Of a stretch of DNA of 19,785 nucleotides, positions 8,944-14,360 are shown piece by piece. Within the stretch, counting starts at the first letter, position 1; each line of letters opens with the position of its first letter. Below the pieces are notes generated by a model. It searched no databases and was not told the origin of the DNA. It saw only the letters and a list, made by a program, of their open reading frames with translations. Made by a program: the position numbers and the translations under genes. This DNA is from Chloroflexota bacterium (GTDB taxonomy: Bacteria > Chloroflexota > Anaerolineae > Anaerolineales > Villigracilaceae). Location: the NCBI GenBank assembly GCA_016191985.1, contig JACPVB010000042.1, positions 1 through 19,785 on the forward strand, in the 5' to 3' direction.

Positions 8944-9402
8944 TTAACTAAACTCCCAGACAGGTTCCCCGCTCAGGATGCGGCGGATTTGGTCTGGGAA
9001 GCGGTCCGGATCAAGTGGTTTTCCCAAAAAGCCATCAAAGCCGGAATCCTGGGCTTTCTTCATTTGCTCCAGGCTGGCTTCCGCCGTCACGGCAATGATC
9101 GGCACCGATTTAAAACGTTCCGACGCGCGGATTTTCTTTAGAGCGCCATAGCCATCTTCATAGGGAAGACGAATATCCATCAGGATCAAATCCAAACGGG
9201 GGAGTGTGTCGGCATATTCCAGCACTTCATAGCCTGAAGTCTTCCATTCACAGTGGACACCAAGATACCCGAGCATGCGCGCGATTAACACAAAATTCGA
9301 AACATTATCCTCAACCACCAGCACCGCAGCATCCTTTGGGATGGTAGGCTTTCGAATCGGCTGTGTATCGGATACAGCAGGGGGTTGGTTCTGGTCAGGC
9401 AT
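8944..9402 (-). CDS. Single-domain response regulator (CheY/DivK-like receiver, 152 aa)
   Basis: A stand-alone receiver domain that should accept a phosphoryl group from a histidine kinase or phosphotransfer protein. A Gln/Pro-rich N-terminal lead of about 25 residues precedes VLVVEDN with acidic residues E31 and D32. The phospho-acceptor is D76 in LILMDIRLP, the switch threonine is T106 (IIAVTAEAS) and the conserved lysine is K128 (GKPLDPDRF). All key receiver residues are present, so phosphorylation should be possible. No DNA-binding or enzymatic output follows. The ATG (9400-9402) overlaps the upstream receiver gene by 8 bases and has AGGAG 6 bases ahead, indicating coupled translation. 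The five-GAF receptor begins 8 bases downstream. In family terms it is closest to DivK-like and hybrid-kinase-associated receivers acting through protein contacts. Confidence 0.92.
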   Translation of the reverse strand: MPDQNQPPAVSDTQPIRKPTIPKDAAVLVVEDNVSNFVLIARMLGYLGVHCEWKTSGYEVLEYADTLPRLDLILMDIRLPYEDGYGALKKIRASERFKSVPIIAVTAEASLEQMKKAQDSGFDGFLGKPLDPDRFPDQIRRILSGEPVWEFS

Positions 9403-9808
9403 TTGCGCTCCTTGTCATAAAACGTTCAATCTGCTGGGCAAGCGTGTCAATGTCGATGGGTTTTTGAATATAACCATCGCATCCCGCTTCAAGTGACTTC
9501 TCGCGATCCCCGCGCATTACATTTGCGGTGACCGCAATAATCGGGATGTTTGAAAATTTTTGAATTCCCTTAATTTTGGCGGTCAGTGTGTAACCATCCA
9601 TGTCGGGCATATTAATATCCATCAATATCAGGTCCACCTTGCCGTCTTCGAGCCTTTGGATTGCCTGTCCCGCATTAATAGCGTCAACCATGGAATACCC
9701 CTCCGCAACCAAAACTCTGCGGATCAAATTCCTATTATCAGGGTTATCCTCCACGTACAGGACCGTGCCTTTGTTAAGTTCTGTCATGTTACAAGTTAAC
9801 TCCGGCAT
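9395..9808 (-). CDS. Single-domain response regulator (DivK-like receiver, 137 aa)
   Basis: First gene of the sensor operon. It is a lone receiver domain with E20/D21 (VLYVEDNPDN), phospho-acceptor D64 (LILMDINMPDMDGY), T94 (IIAVTANVM) and K116 (IQKPIDI), so the phosphorylation site is intact. No output domain follows. The frame can start at the ATG 9806-9808 (137 aa) or at the ATG 9785-9787 (130 aa, MTELNKGTVLYVEDN). The shorter form matches the usual receiver N-terminus and has a distant GGAG upstream, whereas the longer has no visible Shine-Dalgarno; the choice is open. An extended -10 promoter and an inverted repeat lie just upstream. It shares receiver motifs with the following 152-residue protein but is clearly divergent from it, suggesting two branches or relay steps of one phosphorelay. 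Confidence 0.92.
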   Translation of the reverse strand: MPELTCNMTELNKGTVLYVEDNPDNRNLIRRVLVAEGYSMVDAINAGQAIQRLEDGKVDLILMDINMPDMDGYTLTAKIKGIQKFSNIPIIAVTANVMRGDREKSLEAGCDGYIQKPIDIDTLAQQIERFMTRSANA

Positions 9809-9823
9809 GAATTTTACTTGTAA
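9789..9823 (-). promoter_or_regulatory. Leader inverted repeat at the start of the sensor operon
   Basis: TTACAAGT (9789-9796) and ACTTGTAA (9816-9823) are perfect 8-base complements separated by 19 bases. The repeat ends one base before the ATG at 9787 and contains the alternative ATG at 9808 and the GGAG stretch in its loop. In mRNA it could form a hairpin that affects start choice or ribosome access; in DNA it could be an operator. The pairing is directly visible; the function is inference. Confidence 0.35.
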
Positions 9824-9858
9824 GACAAAGGCATACGCATAACAGCTACCTTACAAAT

Positions 9859-9867
9859 AGTATAGCA
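9859..9867 (-). promoter_or_regulatory. Extended -10 promoter candidate for the receiver/GAF operon
   Basis: On the minus strand the bases read TGC-TATACT, which fits an extended -10 element (TGn plus a near-consensus hexamer). No good -35 hexamer lies 16-18 bases upstream, because that space is occupied by the tRNA terminator stem. It would place a transcript start near 9852, giving a leader of roughly 45-65 bases before the first receiver gene. Confidence 0.4.
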
Positions 9868-9871
9868 TAAC

Positions 9872-9902
9872 AAAAAGTCGAGGCGGTAGGTTCCTCGACT
9901 TT
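9872..9902 (-). terminator. Rho-independent terminator of the tRNA-Gly gene
   Basis: A perfect 10-bp stem (AAAGTCGAGG at 9874-9883 with CCTCGACTTT at 9893-9902) encloses a 9-base loop. On the minus strand it ends in a run of five T. It starts 7 bases after the tRNA 3' end and insulates the tRNA transcript from the receiver/GAF operon. Confidence 0.85.
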
Positions 9903-9908
9903 AATGTG

Positions 9909-9980
9909 AGCGGGTGATGGGACTCGAACCCACGATATCGTGCTTGGGAAGCACGCGTTCTACCACTGAACTACACCCGC
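9909..9980 (-). tRNA. trnG: tRNA-Gly, anticodon CCC
   Basis: Read on the minus strand, the 72-base segment folds as a standard tRNA. The 7-bp acceptor stem is GCGGGTG with CACCCGC, discriminator base T, D-arm around AGTTCAGTGGTAGAA, anticodon stem CGTGC/GCACG and loop TTCCCAA giving anticodon CCC (decodes GGG, glycine). The T-arm contains GGTTCGAGTCC. CCA is not encoded and would be added enzymatically. It stands alone, with its own promoter and terminator. Confidence 0.96.
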
Positions 9981-9996
9981 GTTATTCGCAGGCGGG

Positions 9997-10026
9997 ATTA
10001 TACGCCACGCTGAAAACGCATGTCAA
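9997..10026 (-). promoter_or_regulatory. Consensus sigma-70-type promoter of tRNA-Gly
   Basis: On the minus strand a perfect TTGACA (10021-10026) and a perfect TATAAT (9997-10002) are separated by 18 bases. The -10 box ends 16 bases before the mature tRNA 5' end, leaving a short 5' leader for RNase P. This is the strongest promoter in the window and fits a stable-RNA gene. Confidence 0.9.
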
Positions 10027-10059
10027 GCCCGATTAAGAACCGCATCTTTCTTAACCTGT

Positions 10060-11103
10060 TTACTGCTTCCGTTTAAGCAATGTATTTGCCAGCTTGAGTA
10101 TTGCTTCGCCGGCTTCGCCGCGTGGATCAGCCTGTTTTAAATATTCCAGCGCCTTTTCAGTCTCCACCTCCGACATTTTTTCGGCAAACTCTCGGCCACC
10201 CTCGTCTACCAGCAGGGCAGAGACTTTACCAACATCCTCCACGGTAATTGGCCCTCGTCTCCATCTTTCAGCAAATTTTCCGTTTTTTCCCAGGGCAAAA
10301 AGTACAGGCAGTGAGTTTTTCCCTTCCACAAGATCGCTCGCGGCAGATTTCCCAGTAACAGATTCGTCGCCCCAAATACCCAGGATATCATCCTGCACCT
10401 GAAAGGCAAGCCCCAAATGATAACCAAATAAACGATAGACTTCCTGTTTTTCGTCGTTCGCGTAGCCAAGAAGGGAACCAATGTGCGTGCAGGCCGAGAG
10501 TAGGGCAGAGGTCTTCCCACCGATCATTGGCCAATAATCTTCGATAGTAAGATCATTGCGTTCTTCATATGACATGTCAAGGAACTGCCCGCGTGTCAGA
10601 TCCAGGCAGCAGTCATTCAGGATACTCGCCGCTTTGACCACAATATCCGCTGGGAAATGTTCGGCCAGCTCAAGGATGGCCTGGTTCGCCATGACAAACA
10701 GTGCATCGCCAACGTTGATGGCCATCGGCGCGCCCCACTTAGCCCAAACTGTTCGCCGCCCACGCCGCAGATTTGAGTTGTCTTGAATATCATCGTGTAC
10801 CAGCGAGAAATTATGGATTAATTCGATTGCTCCTGCTGCTGATTTTGCGTGTAGCCAAATTAGATCGTCACTTTTTCCACTTATTATCTTATCACCACCA
10901 AAAGATGAAGCAACAGAAAGCAACGTTAACAAGGGACGAATCCTTTTCCCTACGGCGAGCGGGCCAGCGCCTTCTCCTGTCCAACCCATATGGTAGGTGA
11001 GCATTTCGTGAAATTGTTTTGTTCTTGGCTGGTCCAGCCTTGCAACCTGACGGTGTAATTCTTCTTCAATTACTGTGAGCATGGATTGAGTAATGGTTGT
11101 CAT
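10060..11103 (-). CDS. Polyprenyl diphosphate synthase (trans-isoprenyl transferase, 347 aa)
   Basis: Condenses isopentenyl diphosphate with allylic diphosphates to make farnesyl/geranylgeranyl-type chains for membrane isoprenoids or carotenoids. Visible motifs are GKRIRP (52-57), the first aspartate-rich motif DDIQD (104-108) followed by RRGRRT (113-118), RGQFLDM (171-177), GGKTSA (about 195-200) and the second aspartate-rich motif DDILG..D (238-246). All catalytic residues expected for the family are present. The first motif is the DDxxD form with phenylalanine at -5 (F99), which in type I/III enzymes points to a short product such as C20; that is an inference, not proof. The ATG lies 4 bases after the stop of the HAD phosphatase gene, so the two are co-transcribed. 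The length is normal for the family. Confidence 0.93.
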   Translation of the reverse strand: MTTITQSMLTVIEEELHRQVARLDQPRTKQFHEMLTYHMGWTGEGAGPLAVGKRIRPLLTLLSVASSFGGDKIISGKSDDLIWLHAKSAAGAIELIHNFSLVHDDIQDNSNLRRGRRTVWAKWGAPMAINVGDALFVMANQAILELAEHFPADIVVKAASILNDCCLDLTRGQFLDMSYEERNDLTIEDYWPMIGGKTSALLSACTHIGSLLGYANDEKQEVYRLFGYHLGLAFQVQDDILGIWGDESVTGKSAASDLVEGKNSLPVLFALGKNGKFAERWRRGPITVEDVGKVSALLVDEGGREFAEKMSEVETEKALEYLKQADPRGEAGEAILKLANTLLKRKQ

Positions 11104-11107
11104 GTAT

Positions 11108-11725
11108 CTAATAGCCCTTAATGGATAACTGGTATAAATCCCGTTTTAATTGAGCAGGGGATTGGTAATGAACGGTGATGAAACCCATGTTGCGAGCCGC
11201 CTGGATGTTCGGAAGCGAATCGTCAACGAACAGGCATTCATTGGCAGTGCGGTTGATTCGGTTCAGCGTAAGCTCAAAAATGGCAGGGTCTGGCTTAATG
11301 AGTTTGTGTGCGCCGGAAATAATCATCTCATCAAAGATCGCCAGATACTCATGTTGTCTTTTGACTACTTCAAACTTTTCCACGGAAAAATTACTAAGCA
11401 AATACAGGGGCCAGCCAGATTGTTTTAGATTTTTTGCAATCTCAATGTTTTCATGCAATGTTTCCGTCAGACTCTCCTCCCAATGAGTATCATATGCCTG
11501 GATGAGCGATGCGTATTGGGGGAATTGTTTTGAAAGCTCCTCAACACCGTCTTTGAACGGACGGCCTGCGTCCTGGCGGGCATTCCATTCAGCGAAGTGA
11601 ATTTCCTCGAGAAAAGAGTCAACAGCTTGAAGGTCGGGGAAGAAGCGTTTGTAGAGATTGCGGGCATCCCAATTGACGAAGACATTTCCAAAGTCGAAGA
11701 TGATGGCGGTGATAGGGGAATCCAT
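11108..11725 (-). CDS. HAD-superfamily hydrolase, subfamily IA, YihX-like (205 aa)
   Basis: Probable small-molecule phosphatase. Motif I is FDFGNVFVNWD with nucleophile D11; the DxGNV form, lacking the usual second Asp of DxDxT/V, is typical of the YihX/epoxide-hydrolase N-domain branch. Motif II is LLSNFS (S111), motif III the lysine in HKLIKPDP (K144), and motif IV FVDDS (D168/D169). The helical cap lies at about residues 20-95. In the YihX family, glucose-1-phosphate and other sugar phosphates are known substrates, but the substrate here cannot be read from sequence. It sits directly upstream (4 bases) of the polyprenyl synthase; a role in dephosphorylating prenyl phosphates is conceivable but not supported by motifs. 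It diverges from the plus-strand gene beginning at 11838. Confidence 0.9.
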   Translation of the reverse strand: MDSPITAIIFDFGNVFVNWDARNLYKRFFPDLQAVDSFLEEIHFAEWNARQDAGRPFKDGVEELSKQFPQYASLIQAYDTHWEESLTETLHENIEIAKNLKQSGWPLYLLSNFSVEKFEVVKRQHEYLAIFDEMIISGAHKLIKPDPAIFELTLNRINRTANECLFVDDSLPNIQAARNMGFITVHYQSPAQLKRDLYQLSIKGY

Positions 11726-11793
11726 GGGCTATATTTTATCGCAACATGGACGATGTCCGCAGGACCGTGCCTACAGGACTGTGTCCGAAGCGG

Positions 11794-11799
11794 TATAAT
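11794..11799 (+). promoter_or_regulatory. -10 box upstream of the hypothetical gene at 11838
   Basis: A perfect TATAAT lies 38 bases before the TTG start codon. No recognisable -35 hexamer is found 16-18 bases further upstream. It is in the 112-base divergent region shared with the HAD gene. Confidence 0.4.
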
Positions 11800-11837
11800 C
11801 GCGCTTCTGTAAATATTTTGAATTTGGAGAATTCCCC

Positions 11838-12260
11838 TTGAGCCGTGTGATTAACCCCGATTCTGTAGGAAAAGAAAGAACCCGTTTGACCAAATCGATC
11901 GTGCTGTGCATCCGAGAGCTGGCAAAGCAATCCAATGTGACGGCGGAGACCAAGGACCAAGCCGCATTCATTGCGCTGGCTTTGCAGACCATTGCGGATG
12001 GAATTGACGTTTCTGTGGCAGCGTGGGAGAAGCGTGATTATTGGGTAAAGGCTGACAAATTTCGCATGGAGTGGATGTGGGCGGGGCAGGTCGCCGTGAA
12101 AATGAAGCAGGCCGTCCTTTCCGATGATTGGGCGACGATTGCGATGCTGATGCCCCAGATTGCACAGAAGTTCAGCAAGACCGTAGTTTCAGATAATCAC
12201 AGACTGGGCAAGCCCTGGTCGAGCGCTTACAAATTGCTAGCGCTGCATCAAAAGTTGTAA
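11838..12260 (+). CDS. Conserved-looking hypothetical protein (140 aa)
   Basis: I do not recognise a named family. The product is a soluble, mostly helical protein with no signal peptide or TM segment. It begins SRVINPDSVGKERTRLTKSI and contains a helix rich in small residues (DQAAFIALALQTIADGIDVSVAAW) and an aromatic stretch (DYWVKADKFRMEWMWAG). The start is the TTG at 11838-11840, with GGAGA 8 bases ahead and a TATAAT further upstream. The frame is closed by TAA at 12258-12260 and followed by a strong bidirectional terminator, so it is a complete monocistronic gene. Similar small helical proteins of unknown role are common in Anaerolineae genomes (recollection, not a search). It lies divergent to the HAD/polyprenyl pair. 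Confidence 0.8.
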   Translation: MSRVINPDSVGKERTRLTKSIVLCIRELAKQSNVTAETKDQAAFIALALQTIADGIDVSVAAWEKRDYWVKADKFRMEWMWAGQVAVKMKQAVLSDDWATIAMLMPQIAQKFSKTVVSDNHRLGKPWSSAYKLLALHQKL

Positions 12261-12333
12261 AACAAATTACGCGCTATTCTCGTGGTGTCAAATTTGCCAC
12301 TCGCAAGATAAATCTCGCGGTACTGTGCAAAGC

Positions 12334-12366
12334 AAAACTCGGAAGTCTCAAAGACTTCCGAGTTTT
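12334..12366. terminator. Bidirectional rho-independent terminator
   Basis: A perfect 15-bp stem (AAAACTCGGAAGTCT with AGACTTCCGAGTTTT) has a 3-base loop, with A4 on the left and T4 on the right, so it works in both directions. It lies between the convergent hypothetical gene (ending 12260) and SET-domain gene (ending 12381) and serves both. Confidence 0.9.
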
Positions 12367-12380
12367 AGGATTAAACCTTC

Positions 12381-12863
12381 CTACAGATTTTTCAAATGTA
12401 GTTTTGTGTTCTTGAGCAATTCAATCATCAGATCGCGGATGTGCGGGTTGAGATAGTGATGCTCAAGGGTGGAAAGCGGCAGGAAGCGCGCGCCAGCCAC
12501 CACGTGGATGCAGTTTGCGGCCCCGCATAAGCAAATGAACGGCGCCTGCATTTCCCATTCGGTGGAGGGATAGAAGAAGAAAAGCTCTTCGCCTTTTTCA
12601 ATATCGCGGCGAGCGATCATCAGCATTTTTTCTGTGTCGAGGATCACGTTGGGGTCGCAGGAATGATTCAACGCGGCGAGTTTGCCGACGTGCGTATGCC
12701 TGTCACGCGCGATCTGCACGGTGTAGCGATTGGGCTTGTCCATGATGTTCTCGCTCGGCATGGCGCAAATCACGTCACCTTTTTTGTAGGGTTGTTTTGT
12801 TGTCAATGTTCTAAATTTATTTTCTGTTTTTATTGTTAGTGTTTCCATGGTTGTCGTGGTCAT
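12381..12863 (-). CDS. SET-domain protein, putative protein lysine methyltransferase (160 aa)
   Basis: A compact SET-domain protein. Hallmarks are NHSCDPN in the pseudoknot region, the downstream RRDIEKGEELFFFY segment corresponding to the second SET signature with its tyrosine, and a post-SET zinc-type motif CLCGAANC. This is the minimal set for S-adenosylmethionine-dependent lysine methylation, as in SET proteins generally; the substrate is unknown. The start is the ATG at 12861-12863, with AGGAG 8 bases ahead; an upstream TTG extension to 12896 would include the ribosome binding site and is rejected. A clear promoter precedes it, and it is monocistronic. Its leader and upstream region are notably A/T-rich. 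SET genes are sporadic in bacteria, often with signs of horizontal spread, which is a possible origin here. Confidence 0.85.
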   Translation of the reverse strand: MTTTTMETLTIKTENKFRTLTTKQPYKKGDVICAMPSENIMDKPNRYTVQIARDRHTHVGKLAALNHSCDPNVILDTEKMLMIARRDIEKGEELFFFYPSTEWEMQAPFICLCGAANCIHVVAGARFLPLSTLEHHYLNPHIRDLMIELLKNTKLHLKNL

Positions 12864-12908
12864 ACTTATTTCTCCTTTTGCAAAAATAAAATTCAATTTA
12901 TTGTTTTT

Positions 12909-12936
12909 AGTATAGTACTAATAAATTTAATTGCAA
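12909..12936 (-). promoter_or_regulatory. Promoter of the SET-domain gene with overlapping inverted repeat
   Basis: On the minus strand TTGCAA (12931-12936) and TATACT (12909-12914) are separated by 16 bases, about 45 bases ahead of the start codon. A perfect inverted repeat TTAGTA-TAG-TACTAA (12907-12921) covers the -10 box, a position where a repressor would block transcription. The promoter call is fairly firm; the operator is inference. Confidence 0.6.
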
Positions 12937-13008
12937 GGGATTAATGGGTGATGTTGAAATATTTTAAGGTTATACTGATGTTAAATTCATGTTGCTCTTG
13001 TAGTAATT

Positions 13009-13060
13009 AAAGAAAAGACCATCATCGGCATTTTAATTGATGATGGTCTTTTCTTTTTTT
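13009..13060. terminator. Very strong hairpin terminator between the radical-SAM and SET genes
   Basis: A perfect 18-bp stem (13009-13026 with 13039-13056) and a 12-base loop are followed on the plus strand by a T-rich run (13054-13060). On the minus strand the stem also ends TCTTTTCTTTAATT, so it can terminate the radical-SAM transcript before the SET promoter. The better T-tract, however, faces the plus strand, where no gene is annotated upstream. Confidence 0.8.
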
Positions 13061-13118
13061 GTACTCTTACAAATCAATCGAGCAATAAAGTGTTGGGAGG
13101 TCATTCGCAACGTGAACG

Positions 13119-13149
13119 TCCCTGGCACCGCCCGCCAGGGCAGGTGTGC
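13119..13149 (-). repeat. Second copy of a dispersed palindromic repeat core
   Basis: On the minus strand this 31-base segment matches 17240-17270 at 29 positions, including the internal palindrome CCCTGGC-7-GCCAGGG. The flanking GTTGCGAATGACC on the minus strand (about 13091-13103) recalls the TTGCGAG ends of the larger element at 17121-17310, so it looks like a degenerate or truncated relative. It ends 4 bases before the radical-SAM stop codon. Confidence 0.7.
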
Positions 13150-13153
13150 GGTA

Positions 13154-14311
13154 CTAAAACATATTCAATTGTGTTGCGGCTTTGCGTCCATCCAGTAAAA
13201 CATAAGGCGCGGCACGTTCGGCGATAATGCCAAGTTTCTTAAGCGAAGAGAGATCGCGAATCTTTTTATTTCTTCTTGCATACAAAATGGCTTCCGCGCC
13301 TTTGATGCCGATACCTGGAATCTTAATCAGGTCCCGTTTTTCGGCTTTATTTAATTCAAGGGGTTGATGGAGTAAATTCATCTCCGCCCAGGCTTGTTTT
13401 GGGTCTGTGTGCAGGGGGAGGTTGCTGTCATTTGTAAATGGCAGGTCTTCGATGTCAAAGCCGTAATCTCGCAGTAAAAATGAGGCTTGATATAAACGAT
13501 GTTCGCGCATGGGGTCTACAGCGGGTTTGTTTTCAAGCGGTGTATCACGGATGGGATGGAATGCGGAAAAATAGGCTCGTTTGAGTCTTACATTTTTATT
13601 CAACCAATGGGTGATGCTGAGCAATTCCAAATCACTTTCATCCGAGCCGCCGGCTACAAACTGAGTCACTGTGGATGGATAGCGTCCGTTCCAAAATTTA
13701 TAGGCGGGCACCGTCCTGCGGATTTCCTCGACCCATTTGAGCGAGCGCAGCAACTCTTCAAAAAATATTTTGTGCGGCGCAAGTTTTGCAAGCCGTTCGG
13801 TGCTGGGCGCTTCCAGGTTGACCGAGACTCGATCTGCCAGTTGCATGGCGCGATAGACCTGATCCTTCTCCGCGCCGGGCATGATCTTTAGATGAAGATA
13901 GCCACGGAATTGATATTTCTTTCGCAGAAGCTCTGCGGTATCGAGAAGTTTATCCTGCGTGCGGACTCCGCCTCCTGCCAGCCCGGAGCTGAGGAATACA
14001 CCCTCGGCCATTCCTCCCCGATTCATTTTACTAAACAGGCCCGCGAATTCATCCGGCTTGAAGGTGGCGCGGCGGAAGTCTCTGCCGGCGCGGAAGGGAC
14101 AGTAGAAGCAGTCCCGTTCGCAGGCGGAGGAGAGCAGGGTCTTCAGCAGGACGATCTTCTGTCCGTTGGGGAGTTGGGCGGGATGGGTAAAGGCGTGGCT
14201 ATTCTCTTTTGGGGAGAAGCAGGCCGGGGCGGGGGAAGTGAGGCGTGGCTCTCCATCCGCCTCAAAGGACATTTGCGAGGATAACTCTTTGAGGGTCTCA
14301 AGTGAGTCCAT
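13154..14311 (-). CDS. Radical SAM protein with C-terminal helix-hairpin-helix, putative DNA modification/repair type (385 aa)
   Basis: Radical SAM enzyme. A Cx3Cx2C motif CERDCFYC (C64, C68, C71) would bind the 4Fe-4S cluster that cleaves S-adenosylmethionine. Downstream elements include GVFLSSGL (about 104-111), VSVNLEAPS (162-170) and TQFVAGG (216-222). The C-terminus has a helix-hairpin-helix, LIKIPGIGIKGAEAIL (328-343), a DNA-binding fold. This combination matches the family named putative DNA modification/repair radical SAM protein, often linked to a uracil-DNA-glycosylase-like partner; no such partner is in this window. The ATG at 14309-14311 has no Shine-Dalgarno but a consensus-like promoter ends 6 bases upstream, so the mRNA is probably leaderless. 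It is downstream of the glycosyltransferase gene but has its own promoter with a LexA-like palindrome. Confidence 0.9.
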   Translation of the reverse strand: MDSLETLKELSSQMSFEADGEPRLTSPAPACFSPKENSHAFTHPAQLPNGQKIVLLKTLLSSACERDCFYCPFRAGRDFRRATFKPDEFAGLFSKMNRGGMAEGVFLSSGLAGGGVRTQDKLLDTAELLRKKYQFRGYLHLKIMPGAEKDQVYRAMQLADRVSVNLEAPSTERLAKLAPHKIFFEELLRSLKWVEEIRRTVPAYKFWNGRYPSTVTQFVAGGSDESDLELLSITHWLNKNVRLKRAYFSAFHPIRDTPLENKPAVDPMREHRLYQASFLLRDYGFDIEDLPFTNDSNLPLHTDPKQAWAEMNLLHQPLELNKAEKRDLIKIPGIGIKGAEAILYARRNKKIRDLSSLKKLGIIAERAAPYVLLDGRKAATQLNMF

Positions 14312-14317
14312 GCACTC

Positions 14318-14346
14318 ATTATAGAATATATGTTCTAATTATTCAA
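14318..14346 (-). promoter_or_regulatory. Promoter of the radical-SAM gene with LexA-like palindrome in the spacer
   Basis: On the minus strand TTGAAT (14341-14346) and TATAAT (14318-14323) are 17 bases apart. The -10 box ends 6 bases before the ATG, so transcription should begin at or next to the start codon. The spacer contains TAGAACATATATTCTA (14322-14337), a near-perfect palindrome whose core GAACATATATTC differs by one base from GAACATATGTTC, the Gram-positive-type SOS box. The promoter is seen directly; LexA control is inference. Confidence 0.65.
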
Positions 14347-14360
14347 GTAGGAAAAAGGGG

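Noticed and set aside
10027..10059. Hairpin GGTTAAGAA/TTCTTAATC as terminator of the polyprenyl synthase gene
   Set aside because: The stem is 9 bp with one G-U pair and is not followed by a T-run; it may be a weak hairpin but is not a convincing terminator.
11752..11786. Repeated GTCC/GGAC words between the HAD and hypothetical genes
   Set aside because: Pairing is short and imperfect and no second copy was seen in the window, so it is not annotated as a repeat or operator.
12381..12896. Longer SET protein starting at a TTG at 12896
   Set aside because: The AGGAG ribosome site lies inside this extension, 8 bases before the ATG at 12863.
13499..14284. Two consecutive 130-codon plus-strand frames
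   Set aside because: Both are antisense to the well-supported radical-SAM gene, have no Shine-Dalgarno and show no family motif.
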